Assembly (NCBI GenBank): GCA_021927905.1
Contig: BLLK01000046.1
Location: forward strand, 1,054,001-1,118,000
Direction of reading: 5' to 3'
Length of the DNA stretch: 64,000 bases
Source of the DNA: Chaetoceros tenuissimus
Lineage: Eukaryota; Bacillariophyta; Thalassiosirophyceae; Chaetocerotales; Chaetocerotaceae
Shown here: positions 21,011-33,017 of the stretch, piece by piece
Numbering within the stretch: the stretch's first letter is position 1
How the letters are laid out: the number at the start of each line of letters is the position of its first letter
Translations under genes and position numbers: made by a program
The notes under the pieces: generated by a model
What the model saw: only the letters and a program-made list of their open reading frames with translations
Databases searched by the model: none
Told to the model about the DNA's origin: nothing

Positions 21011-22892
21011 TTAAATAGTATGTCCTATAACTTTCTTGCTTAGCGCATCCTCACACGCATCAAATAGATTACCAAGCAATTTATGACTATTTTTGAAATA
21101 CTCCTCCTTCTCAGATGAAGAGAGAGTTTTCAAATGTCGATTTACTGATGGATTCAACTGCATTTGGTCTAAATTTTTTTGGATATACTCCTGTCTTCTT
21201 TGTTGATATGACTCCTCTTCTAATTGATTGTAATTTGCTTTCATGGCATCCCTAAGTATACCCGATGCATATATATGTGGCTTATCACTGAACCTCAGAA
21301 AAGTAAATAAATTGAAATAATCTGATCTTTTTTCTGATGTTCTGCAATCGATTTCTTCCCTCATGTATTTGACATATGCGTCAGAGTAAGGGCTCCTTCC
21401 ACCACCCAAGTCCATGAAGAACCAATGATCAGGTGCCTATGAGAAAATAAAAAAGACTCAGCAAACATTCATTCATTTCTCATCATAATTGTACAAAGTG
21501 CTCACCTTATCCTCTTCTCGATTCCAGAAAATGTCAGCTGGAAACACCTCAAACTCAGGAGGATTACGAAATGCTGGAGGAAGATCAGGTGAACTTTCGT
21601 TAGAAAAGTCCAAGTCAAGTACCAGATCACCTCCATCGTAGATCTTTCTCAACTTCTCGACAATTAGGGGCTGATTTTCAGCAAAAAATTTCTGTGCAAT
21701 AGCTTCTAAGTTCTTGGTCTTGGCTTTCGAATTATAATCTTTGCATATCTGTTTATGGTCTTTCCAATGAGCAACTTGGCACTCTCGAGAACAATCTTTT
21801 CAACATTCAATGGTTAGATGAATTGGATGCATTAAGAAAGAGTACAAAAGAAGGAGACTTACATCTGAATAATTTGCAGCTTCCACAAACAAGCAACTTC
21901 TGCGTCGAGTCTTGCTTTCCACATCTTGCACATGCGATTCTCTGCATCGATGTATATTTCTCGTCTGGATTACCCGATGTAAGACCCATATCAATGAACT
22001 TCTTCAAAGCATATAGAACCTCCATCATATGCTCATTCTCAGCACATGGCTTGATCCGTCCTTGGAGAATGTCAACAAGAGCATCGCGAGTAGGCGATCC
22101 TGCTTTGAACATACTACTTAGACTGGCGGAACAGCTTGCTGCAGTGATGAAAAAGAATCGCGGCGTGTTTTTGACACAATCTTGACGCTCGTTGAGGAGA
22201 GAAGTAGTCCAAGGTAGATGAATATGGCGTAGAACTTGTTCTAGCATCCCGGTCTTGTGCATCATCATAATTGCCTTATCGACACTTTTTATCTTGTTCT
22301 TAGTATGATGTGCGAAGCATAGTATCAAGGAATGGCATAAGAAATATCCAACACCGCTATTTTCAGGAAGGGTATTGATTGCTTGTTTTGCAGCACTAGC
22401 TAGAGATTTCAAAAAGTCTTGCACGAAATCATTACTGGGAACGAGAGCTTGAAGTGCATTACCCATCAGAAGTATTGCATAGTGAAGACATGTCTCATCA
22501 ATAATTACGCCTTTGTTCTCTCTTGAAATGGCGTATTTCAGTAAAGACACGAAATGGTTGAAAAGGAAGCATAGCTCGGTATCGGTGACTACTTCTCGCA
22601 GCAAGTCATTGGAAGCATTGGCGCAAATGTTTCGCATCGCGATATAGAAATGAGGCAAGATACCTTTGCCTGTTTTGGGATCTTTCGTTTTGTCTTTGAT
22701 CTCGATGATCTTGAAGTGCTCTTCGATAGATTCTTCTGGTTTGTGAATGTACTGGTTGATACTTACCAAGAATGTCGTGCTGATTGGCGGTTTTTTCTTC
22801 TGTTGCGCTCTACGGAGGTATGCATTGGCTTCTCTCTCCGTGCTAAAATTTACGAGGCGGCCCTTTTCAAGGGCGGGTGACGGGTTCTTCAT
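21011..22892 (-). CDS. MYND zinc-finger protein, array copy D
   Basis: Exons 22892-21863, 21795-21506 and 21436-21011 (introns 67 and 69 bp) give 581 aa. Same plan as copy C: helical N-terminal domain, MYND finger (CARCGKQDSTQKLLVCGSCK | YCSRECQ ... HKQIC), linker LPPAFRNPPEFEVFPADIFW and an APDHWFFMDLGGG C-terminal domain. Exon 2 has no ATG and is easy to miss; it is open throughout. The start MKNPSPALEKGRL aligns with MKNQS/MKNPS of the sister copies. The segment after LPWT (TSLLNERQDCVKNTPRFF) is longer than in C and is the most length-variable part of the family. Confidence 0.83.
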
Positions 22893-22983
22893 TCCTGCTA
22901 GCGAGACTAGTCAGTGTTCTAATGTAGAAGAGATATGTCGGGATAGTGTTGATTAGAAGCACTATTAGTTTTGAGGAGCATCA

Positions 22984-23050
22984 CTTTCATCGGAGTTCTT
23001 GGAAAAAGATGAGAGAGGAGGAAGGGGAGTAAAGAGGACCAATGATGTCA
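22984..23050 (-). promoter_or_regulatory. Shared upstream module of copy D
   Basis: TTTCATCGGAGTTCTTGG, AAAAAGATGAGAGAGGAGG and AAAGAGGACCAATGATGTC on the plus strand, 92-158 bp before the copy D start; same order of blocks as in the other copies, without the TGTCTGTCTAC block. Confidence 0.55.
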
Positions 23051-23565
23051 CAGTTGAAGTTTGACTACATTGACATTGGACATCAAAAAAATTCCTTCGT
23101 GCTGAGTTTTTCTACTACAAAAAATTGACATAAAACATATCTATAGATATTCAATCATACTTACATTCCCTATAATAAAGATAACGTATTCCAATTATCA
23201 TACAAAGACCTTAACCTATGATGATTGATTCTTCATAAAATAGAATTTTTAGAATCATTGTGGAAGTAACCGTAGAAAATGATGTGAAGGTACGGTATAA
23301 TTCAAAGTGAAATCATTGATAAACTTTTTTATTTCTACTGTACCGCTTTCTAGTTTACGTTATGAGATGGATATTACATGTTCATATTGTAGTTATGCCA
23401 TTTCAAGCATCAGTGGAAATGACACAGCTGTGCAAAATTATTCCACTTTGAAGATACCTCCAATTTCTACCTACTTATCGAACTTGCTCGTGACTATCTA
23501 TTGTGGTACCCAAAGGCGGCATTGAATATGGCAAGACCGGGAAAATTTTGCATGTTTTCGCATGT

Positions 23566-25488
23566 TCAAAAAGTATGTCCTATAACTTTCTTGCTTCTCT
23601 CATCCTCTAACAAATCGAATAGCTCACCAATCTCTTCTTCTTGATTTTTTACCCACTTCTCCTTTTCCGATGCAGAGAGGTCTTTCACGTATGGATTTAC
23701 TAATAGACCCATTATGATTTCATCTGAATGCTGTAGGATATAATTCTGTCTTCTTTGTTGATATGACTCGCATTTCTTTCTCTCTTCTGATTGATTGTAA
23801 TTTGCTTTCATTGTATCCCTCAGTAAACTCGTTGCAACTATTTGCGGCTTATCGCTGAACCTCAGGAAAACATAAACTCCCAAATAATCTGACCTTCTAT
23901 TCTCTGCCCTGGCATCGACTTCTTCCCTAATATATTTGATATGTTCGTCAGAATAAAAGGTTTCACCTCCCCCCAAATCCTTGAAGAACCAATGACCAGC
24001 AGGTGCCTATATAAAAGCATATGGCAGACTCAGCAAAGCATTCTTTTATTTCTAAAAGTTGTAAATAGTCACAACAATCTCTCACCTTATCCTTTTCTCG
24101 ACTCCAGAAAATATCAGCTGGAAACACCTCAAACTCAGGAGGATTGCGTAGTGCTGGAGGAAGTGCAGGTGAACTTTGATTGGAAAAATCCAAGTCAAGT
24201 ACCAAATCACCTCCATCGTAGATCTTTCTCAACTTCTCGAGCATCTGGGGCTGATTTTCAAGCATGAATTTGTGTGCAATAGCTTCTTTGTTCTTGGTCT
24301 TAGCATGTGATGCATACTCTTTGCATCTCACTTTATGGTCTTTCCAATGAGCAACTTGGCACTCTCGAGAACAATCTTTTCAACATTCAATGGTTAGAGA
24401 AAATAGAAACATATAGAAATGAGTACAAAAGAGTGAGACTTACATCTGAAAAATTTGCAGTTTCCGCAAACAAGCAACTTTTGAGTCGAGTCTTGCATCC
24501 CGCATTTTGCGCATTCGATATTCTGCATCGATATGTATTTCTCGTCTGGATTCCCAGATGTAAGACCCATATCAAGAAACTTCTTCAATGCCCCTAGGAC
24601 CTCCATCATATGCTCATTCTCGGGGCATGGCTTGATCCGTCCTTCAAGAACATCAATAAGGGCATCACGAGAAGGTGACCCTGCTTTGAACATACTACTC
24701 AGACTGGCGGAACAGCTTGCTGCAGTGATGAAAAACAAACGTGCGAGATTTTTGAAATTATCTTGAAAATCATTCAGGACAGTAGGAGTCCAAGGTAGAT
24801 GAATGTAAAGTAGTACTTGCTCTAGCATCCCAGTCTTGTACATCATCATGAGTGCCTTGTCAATACCTGTTGTCTTATTCCCTCTAACATATTCGAAGCA
24901 TAGCATCATGGTTTGACACAAGAAATACCCAACGCCGCTATCTTGAGGAAGTATATGGGTTGCTTGTTTTGCAGCACTAGCGAGAGATTTCAAAAAGTCC
25001 CGAATGATAGCATGACTGGGAGAGAGAAACTTCAATACACTGCTAATCAGAAGCATTGCACTTTGAAGACATACCTCGTCAATCAGCGCACCTTTGTTTT
25101 CTCTTGAAATGGCATATTTCAGCAGAGACACGAAGTGATTGAAAAGGATGTTTAGCTCGGTATCAGTGACTACTTCTCGCAGCAAGTCCTTGGAAGCATT
25201 GGCGCAAATGCTTCCCATCGTGAAATAATAGCCATGCAAGATACCATTGCCTGTACATTCGACATCTTTCGCCTGCATTGTAATCTCGATCAACTTGAAG
25301 CGGTCTTCGATAGATTCTATCGGATTGTGAATGTACTGGTTGATACTGACCAAGAGCGTCGAGCTGAATAGCGGAAATTTCATCTGTTGCATTTGATGGA
25401 TGTAGGCATTTGCTTGTTTCTCTGTGCCCATAGTCATGAGGCCCTTTCCAGAGGCGGTCCTTGTATCGAGTAGTGACGGGTTCTTCAT
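23566..25488 (-). CDS. MYND zinc-finger protein, array copy E
   Basis: Exons 25488-24444, 24375-24086 and 24006-23566 (introns 68 and 79 bp) give 591 aa. MYND finger CAKCGMQDSTQKLLVCGNCK | YCSRECQVAHWKDHKVRC; linker LPPALRNPPEFEVFPADIFW; C-terminal APAGHWFFKDLGGGETF domain. Very close to D and C in exon 2. The C-terminal domain ends KKVIGHTF, like D (KKVIGHTI), showing D and E are recent sisters there. Start MKNPSLLDTRTA is the only sensible ATG. No intact reading-frame defect was seen. Confidence 0.84.
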
Positions 25489-25599
25489 TCCTACTAGCTA
25501 GCGAGACTGGTGAGTTCTATTGAAAGAGGAAGGTCTGTACAGTGTTGGTTAGAAGCACTTCCTAGTTTCTATTAGTATAGAGCATCCCTTTTGTTTTGC

Positions 25600-25701
25600 T
25601 GTCTGTCTATTCAAAATCTTTCCTTTTCATTGGAGTTCTGCAAAAAAGATGAGAGGGAGAAGAGGAGGAAAGAGGACCAAGAGAAGTCTTTGATTGACAT
25701 T
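25600..25701 (-). promoter_or_regulatory. Shared upstream module of copy E
   Basis: CTGTCTGTCTATTCAAAATC, TTTTCATTGGAGTTCTGC, AAAAGATGAGAGGGAGAAG and GAGGACCAAGAGAAGTC on the plus strand, 112-213 bp before the copy E start. It shares a longer match with the module of copy H (through GAGAAGTCTTTGATTGACAT). Confidence 0.55.
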
Positions 25702-26028
25702 TGATGATTGACAATGTTCAAATTACTTCTAGTCTAGCTTTATTTCAATGAATCTTACAGAGTTTGTTATAATCTTACAACTAATGGATACATTATATTT
25801 TGTAGATTGATGAGAGTATAAGCAATTGACGAAGAAATTCGTGCATGAGTAGAAGTATGAATCATTTTGCACGAGAGACTTTTGAAATAAAGAAAATCAA
25901 ATATTTCACTTTTATATCTCTGAAAGAGATAAAAATATTGTGAAAAAGATGAGGTAGCAATCTTGAGTTTACCAAGAAATGTGAATTACTTGATACGACG
26001 AACAAAAAAAGCATTCAAGTCCTTCATC

Positions 26029-27953
26029 CTAGATGATAATTTCATTTGAAATATCCTGTAGCATATCAAAAAAATTACCAAGGGAATTTTTGACGTGTTC
26101 CTGCTTCTCAGATGCAGAGAGATCTTTTCCTTCTGGATTTGTCAAGAGACTCATGAAATCTTTCACTACTGGATTTGGCAACTGACTCAACTGCGACTCA
26201 TCTGAAAATCTTTGGATAAACTTGGATCTTTCCTGTTGATACCGCTCACTCTTCCGTATCTCTTCCGATTCATTGTAGTTTTCTTTCATTGCTGCTCTTG
26301 GTATCACATTTTTATATATACCAGGGCTATCGCTGAGCTTCAGAAAAACAAATAAATTGAAATCATCTGGATCTACTTCAACGTCTTTCCTAACTTTGTT
26401 GATAAATCCATCTGAAAAACAGGTCGTCCCACCACCCAAGTCCTCGAAGAACCAATGACCGGCAGGTGCCTATCAGAATCAAAGAAGTGAGAATATCCCA
26501 GGTATAAACATAAAAAGCAGTACATATCAATGCATTCACCTTGTCCTTTTCTCTATTCCAAAAAATGTCAGCTGGAAATACCTCAAACTCAGGAGGATTA
26601 CGGAATGCTGGAGGAAGCTCAGGCGCGCAATCATTGGAAAAGTTCAAGTCAAGTACCAAATCACCTCCATCATAGCACTTTCTCATCGTTTCATAAATTG
26701 AGTTTCTATGTTCAGCGAGAAATTTCTCTGCAATAGCTTCACAATTTTCATTTTTACTTCTATTCTTCAATGACGACGTCCTCCTTTTGCAGGCATGTTT
26801 ATGGCGTTTCCAATCAGCAGCTTGGCACTCGCGAGAGCAATCTTTTTAGAGATGAGAGTTTTCACACAAAAATAATGCATACAAAAAGAAGAACAAATGA
26901 ATGAGACTTACATCTGACATATTTGCAACTCCCACAAACCAGCAACTTCTGGAGAAAGTCTTGCTTCCCACATTTCGCACATTCGATATTCTTCATTGAA
27001 ATAAACCGGTCATCTGGATTCCCAGATGTAAGACCCATGTCAAGAAACTTCTTCAAAGCCTCCAGAATCTCCATCACATGCTCATTCTCTGCACATGGCT
27101 TGATACGTCCTTCAAGAATGTCAACAAGAGCATCACGAGAAGGCGACCCTGCTTTGAAAACTTTACTAAGACTGATAGAAGAGCTTGCCATGGTAATGAA
27201 AAAGAGTCGGACACGTTCTTTACTGTCATTGTCATCGGCAATGGTCCAAGGAAGATGAATATGACGGAGTACTTGCTCCAACATACCAGTCTTGTGCATC
27301 ATCATGAATTTCTTTTCAACACTTGCTATCTTACTGGTACTGTTCTTGGTGACACTATATACGTAGCATTGTATCAAGGATTCACACAAGAAATACCCAA
27401 CACCGCTATCTTGGGCAGGTACAACAGTTGCTCGTTTAGCAGTACTAGCTAGAGATTTCAAATATTCCTGAATGATTTCATGACTGGGATTGAGAGATTC
27501 GAATAGTACGCTCACAAGAGCAACTGCTTCGTAAAGAAATTCCTCGTCAATGATTACACCTTTGTTCTCTCTTGATATGGCGTACTTCAGCATTTGTACA
27601 AAGTGGTTGAAAATGATACGCATCTCGGTATCAGTAACTGCTTCTTGCAACAATTCCTTGGAAGCTTTGGTGCAAATGTTTTTCATTGTGGAGTACAGGA
27701 CATGCAAGGTGCAACTGTCTCTTTCACCTACCTCGACATCTTTCAACTGTTCTGTAAGATCCAGCTTGAAGCGCTCTTCAACATATTCTCCTTGATTGTG
27801 AATATACTGGTTTATACTAACCAAGAGTTGCGTGCTGAAAGGCGGTTGTCCAGCCTTTTGCGTTATACGGAGGATATCATCTTCTTCGTTTCCATCTAGT
27901 ACGAGGCCCTTTTCAAGGTCAGTCTTTAGTTGGAGTGCCGTTGGATTGCTCAT
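26029..27953 (-). CDS. MYND zinc-finger protein, array copy F
   Basis: Exons 27953-26912, 26841-26540 and 26469-26029 (introns both 70 bp) give 594 aa. MYND finger CAKCGKQDFLQKLLVCGSCK | YCSRECQAADWKRHKHAC; exon 2 is 302 nt, four codons longer than in C-E, with a basic insert (KRRTSSLKNRSKNEN). Linker LPPAFRNPPEFEVFPADIFW, then APAGHWFFEDLGGG. The C-terminal domain contains a short internal near-repeat (NPVVKDFMSLLTNPEGKDLS), absent from other copies. Start MSNPTALQLKTD replaces the usual MKN. Its upstream DNA is the apparent source of (or derived from) the segment in front of copy B. Confidence 0.84.
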
Positions 27954-28051
27954 TCCTACAAGCGAGACTAATGAGGGAAAGTGGTCGGTATACTAGTAAT
28001 TTCTGTTTGAAGTTTCTTTGTGCATTGCTTTGATGTGTACAAAAAGGTACA

Positions 28052-28239
28052 AAATCTTTTCTTTTCATCATCGGAGTTGAAGTTCTACGAAAAAGATGAG
28101 AGAGGGAGAAGAAGAAGGGGAAAGAGGACCAAGATGATGTCAGCAAGAAGTTTGACTTCTTGCAAATCTATGCAAGAAGGTACGTGCGTCATTGTTCCTT
28201 TTGGAAAAAAATTATGAAAGATTCCATGATACTGAATGT
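28052..28239 (-). promoter_or_regulatory. Shared upstream module of copy F (twin of the one before B)
   Basis: 188 bp, 99-286 bp before the copy F start, holding the array module (purine tract, GAGGACCAAGATGATGTC) plus a downstream tract TTGACTTCTTGCAAATCTATG. Near-identical to 17762-17957. Confidence 0.7.
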
Positions 28240-28500
28240 TCTTACTTATATTTGATTTTTAATAGAGAGAAGAATGGAATAAAAAAATATTATCACGCAA
28301 AGGATAGAATGAGTCGACGAACCCATACGTGTGAATATGGACGTAGGAAGATTTTGAAAGTAAAAGTATTAGTAAACATTTTTGTTTTTTACTGTATCGC
28401 TGCTTTCTACTTTATATTATTGATGGATATTCCATAGCTGGTCACGATCTGCTCCCCTTCAAATATTTATAAACTATCTTCATCTATTCTTGGCGAGTAT

Positions 28501-30387
28501 TCAAGCCCAGTTTCCAATGACTGTTTTATTCAATGCATCGCATTGCAGATCATACATCATCCCTAGAAATTCTTCGAACTTTTTGGCATGTTTCTCCTTC
28601 TCGGAAGTAGAAAGATCTTTCAAGTCTGGACACTCTTTTAGAGCCATTGCGAGTTCTGAACGGATAAATTCCTGTCTTTTTTTTTGGTATGACACACTCT
28701 TCTTTCGCCAATCTGCATTACTCTTTGCTTCAAGTACATCTCTGGGAATTGCAATTACAGAGATAATTGGGTTATCGCTAAACAACATGAAAACGAATAC
28801 ATTGACAAGATTTTGATCTTTGCCTCGTCTACCAACTTCTTTTCTCATGTTTTTGATATATTCGTCGGGATAAAAGGTCTGACCTCCTCCCAAGTCCTCG
28901 AAGAACCAATGACCAGCAGGTGCCTTAATGCAAATAAAATAGACTCAGCAGATTGTTTCATTTATTAAATTCATAAATAATTGTAAAGAGCGCTCACCTT
29001 CTTCTTTTCTCGATTCCAGAAAATATCAGCTGGAAATACCTCAAACTCAGGAGGGTTGCGTAATGCTGGAGGAAGCGCAGGCGAACTTTGATTGGAAAAG
29101 TCCAGGTCAAGTACCAAATCATTACCATCGTAGATCTTTCTCGATTTCTCAACAACTTTGGACAGGTTCTCGCTAGAGAATTTCTGAGTAATGGCTTCTA
29201 AATTCTTGGTCTTGGCAGCTGATGTGTACCTTTTGCATGTCTGTTTATGGTCTTTCCAATCAGCAACTTGACACTCGCGTGAACAATCTTTTCAAGATTT
29301 AATGATTAGATAAACGAATACATACACAAATTATATACAAAAGAGTGAGACTTACATCCGAACAATTTGCATTTTCCGCAAACAAGCAAGTTTCGAGACT
29401 GGTCTACTTTTTTACACTTTGTACATTTGTGTCTCTGCATTGAAAAATATTTTTCATCTGGATTACCAGATGTAAGCCCCATATCCAGAAACTTTTTCAA
29501 AGCCTCTAAAATCTCCATCATATGCTCATTCTCTACACATGGCTTGATCCGTCCTTGGAGAATGTCAACAAGAGCATCGCGAGACGGTGACCCTGCTTTG
29601 AAAATACTGCATAGACTGGCGGAAGAGCTTGCTACAGTAATGAAGAAAAAACGCGTGATGTTTTTGAAATCATCTTGAAGAGGAGAGAAGTAGTCCAAGG
29701 TAGATGAATATGACGGAGTACTTGTTCCAGCATACCGGTCTTGTGCATCATCATGAGTGCCTTGTCATCACCTTTCTTTTTGATAGCAAAAATCAATGTG
29801 AAGCATTGTATCATGGAGTGGCATAAGAAGTACCCAACACCGCTATCATGAGGAGGTCCATCGGTTGCTTGTTTTGCAGTACTAGCTAGAGACTTCAAAA
29901 AGTCCTCAATGATATGGTGACTGGGATTGAGATCGAATACTTTCATCAAGAGAAGCATTGCTTCGTGAAGACATGCCTCGTCAATGATTACACCTTTGTT
30001 CTCTCTTGAAATGGCATACTTCAGCATTTGTACAAAGTGGTCGAAAAGGAATCGTAGCTCGGTATCGGTGACTACTTCTCGCAGCAAGTCAATGGAAGCA
30101 TTGTTGCAAATAGTTTTGATTGTGGTATACAAGCCATGCAAGATTCCTTGGCCTGCTTCGCCATCTTTCGCCTCTTCTGCAGTCTTGACCATCTGTACAG
30201 GCTCTTCAATAGATTCTTCCGGCTTATGAATGTACTGGTTGATACTGACCAGGAGCTTTGAGCTGAAAGGCGGTTGTGCATCCTTTTGCATTTGACGGAG
30301 GTATGCATTGGCTCCTTTTTGTGTTGCTACATTTACGAGCGCCCTATCAGGGGCGGTCCTTGTATAGAGTACTGATTCGTTCTTCAT
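28501..30387 (-). pseudogene. MYND zinc-finger gene, array copy G, frameshifted
   Basis: Exons 30387-29356, 29287-28998 and 28923-28501 with the usual introns (68 and 74 bp); exon 1 is broken. After LPWTTSLL (about 29680) seven bases are missing relative to copy D (CTCCTC-TT-CAAGAT where D has nine bases between the blocks), so the frame runs into a stop within about 15 codons, at 29632. Downstream the family sequence (DDFKNITRFFFITVASSS ... MYND first half CTKCKKVDQSRNLLVCGKCK) continues in the other frame, and exons 2 and 3 remain open and splice-competent. Only one lesion was found, so the loss is recent. The possible product would be the first 235 residues, lacking the finger. Confidence 0.75.
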
Positions 30388-30520
30388 TTCTATTGTCGAC
30401 ACTGATGAGCTCTATAGGTTTGGGACAGTTCAGTATAGTGATGATTAGAAGCACTACTAGTTTCCTATTGCATTGCATTATGAGTTGATAGAGCATCACC
30501 TCTCTCGTTGCTCTCGTTTG

Positions 30521-30610
30521 CTGTCTGTCTACTCAAAATCTTAATCTTTCCTTTTCATTGGAGTTCTGTAAAAAAGATGAGAGGGAGAAGAAGAGAGAAA
30601 AGGGACCAAG
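30521..30610 (-). promoter_or_regulatory. Shared upstream module of copy G
   Basis: CTGTCTGTCTACTCAAAATC, TTTCCTTTTCATTGGAGTTC, AAAAAGATGAGAGGGAGAAG and AAAAGGGACCAAG on the plus strand, 134-223 bp before the copy G start. Still intact although the gene is broken. Confidence 0.55.
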
Positions 30611-31003
30611 AAATTTCAAAATTGACATTGCAATTGACTTCATTGACATGATCAATATTTGCCTCTTTTTTTGAAAAGCTTCCACTCCATTTTCATTTTA
30701 GAAACAGAAGTAAGAAGTTTCTAAGAAATAATCTACACGAGAATGGACCAATTCGATTTAGGTTTGATCTATGAGGACCATCCTTTAAAATACGATCGCG
30801 TCTATGTGGCTATTCGTGTGCATGTGGAAAAGATGTCAAAGTTAAATTGGAAAATATATTTTTATTTCATGGCTCTAAAATGGATACTACTAGGTGATCC
30901 TAATTTATAATATTCAGTTTCTACTTGAAGTTTCTTCAACTACGTATCCTATTACAATTGGATTTCTCAATGGCATAACAGGTAGATTTATGCGTATTCA
31001 ACA

Positions 31004-32883
31004 TCAATTGTCTATAATTTTTTCGTGTAGCATATCCTGAATAGTATCATACAGCTTCCCAAACTCTTCGCGACGTTTTTTGACCCACTCCTCCTTCTCA
31101 GGTGCGGAGATATCTTTTACATCAGGATTTTCTGATAGACTCGCTGCAATTTGGTCTGAATACCGTTGGATGTAATTCAGTCTACCTTGCAGGTATGACT
31201 CACTTTTCCGTCTCTCTTCTATTTCGTTAAAATCAGGTTTCATTGCTACTTTTGAAACACTCACTGGATGTGCATATGGTACATCACTGAGCTTCATAAA
31301 GACATATAAGTCCAAATGACTCGTACGAGTAGATACATCACTTTTTGAATCTAATCCCCTCATTTTCTTGATATCTTCATCAGTAAAGTGGGTTCTACCT
31401 CCACCCAAGTCCTCGAAGAACCAATGACCAGCAGGTGCCTGAATAAAAATAAATAAGCATATTGTTTCATTTTGAAAAATACAATAATGGAACTCACCTT
31501 ATCCTTGTCTCTGTTCCAGAAAATGTCAGCTGGAAATACCTCAAACTCCGGAGGATTACGAAATGCTGGAGGAAGCGCAGGTGAGCTTTGATTGGAAAAG
31601 TTCAAGTCAAGTACCAGATCACCTCCATCATAGCACTTTCTCATTGCTTCATAAATTGAGTTTCTATGTTCAGTAACAAATTTCGTAACAATTGCTTCGC
31701 ATCTTCTACTATTTTTTGTCAACGTAGATGAGATGCTTTTGCAGGTCTGCTTATGGTCTTTCCAATCAGCAACTTGGCACTCTCGAGAACAATCTTTTCA
31801 AAGATTTACAATGTCGGATTAGAATGTTGTATATATATGTATATATTTGAAAAGGAGAAAATACTCACATCCAAAATGTTTGCAATTTCCGCAAAAAAGC
31901 AACTTTCGTGAATGGTCTACTTCTTTACACTTTGTACAGCAAAAGCTTGATCTTGAAATATATTTGTCGTCTGGATTACCTGAAGTAAGGCCCATATCAA
32001 GAAACTTCTTCAAAGCCTCTAGAATCTCTATCACATGCTCATTCTCTGCACATGGCTTGATACGTCCTTCAAGAATGTCAACAAGAGCATCACGAGAAGG
32101 CGACCCTGCTTTGAATATACTACTTAGACTGATGGTACAGCTTGCAATGGTAATGAAAAAGAATCGTATTCGGTTTTTCAACTCAGCTAAGATTTTATTG
32201 TTGTTGGCAATAGGAGTCCAAGGAAGATGAATATGACGGAGTACTTGCTCCAGTATTCCGGTCTTGTGCATCATCATGAGTGCCTTGTCGAAGTTTTTCT
32301 GATTCTTGAAGCATTCTATCATTGAGAAGCATAAAAAATACCCAACACCGCTATCGTGAGAAGGTACATCGGTTGCTTCTTTTGCAACACTAGCTAGAGA
32401 CTTCAAATAGCTCTGAATAGTACTATCTGTAATATTCTGATCTTTGATCAAATTGAATATCAAAATCATTACTTCATTTAGACACGCCTCGTCAATGATT
32501 ACACCTTTGTTCTCTCGTGAAATGGCACACTTCAGCAAAGATACCAAGTGGTTGAAAATGATGCGCAGCTCGGTATCAGTAACTACTTCGCACAGCAAGT
32601 CAATGGAAGCATTGGTGCAAATATTTCGCATCGAGAGGTACAAACCATACAAGATATTACTATCAATATTATCTCTATTCGTCTTTGAGCGCCAGCGCTC
32701 TTTGATAGATTCTTCCGGCTTGTGAATGTACTGGTTGATGGTAACCAAGAGTGTCGTGCTGAAAGGCGGTTGTCCATCTTTTCGTAGTTGACGGAGGTAT
32801 GCATTGGCTCCTTTCTGTGTTGCTACATTCACGGGGGGCCTTCCAGGGACGGTCGTTAGTTGGAGTACTGATTGGTTCTTCAT
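31004..32883 (-). CDS. MYND zinc-finger protein, array copy H
   Basis: Exons 32883-31869, 31793-31498 and 31438-31004 (introns 75 and 59 bp) give 581 aa. It is the outermost copy at the array's right edge. The frame is open to 33000 without an ATG, so MKNQSVLQLTTV at 32883, homologous to the start of C, is used. MYND finger CTKCKEVDHSRKLLFCGNCK | YCSRECQ ... HKQTC; linker LPPAFRNPPEFEVFPADIFW; C-terminal APAGHWFFEDLGGGRTHF domain. The first intron uses gtgagt instead of gtaagt. The segment after LPWT is the longest in the array (PIANNNKILAELKNRIRFFF). Confidence 0.84.
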
Positions 32884-33017
32884 TTTGCAGCTAGGTTGAC
32901 TGATGACTTCGTTACAATGGGGATAGTTTCGGTAGTGTGGATTGGAAGCACTTACTATGATATTTCCTTTTGCATTGCATTGTGAGTTGATAGAGCACAC
33001 CTCTCTCGTTCCTCGTT

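Noticed and set aside
19244-32230. Open plus-strand frames of 100-127 codons recurring at the same place antisense to exon 1 of several array copies
   Set aside because: They mirror the conserved coding strand; their recurrence follows from gene duplication, and they carry no known domain or own promoter.
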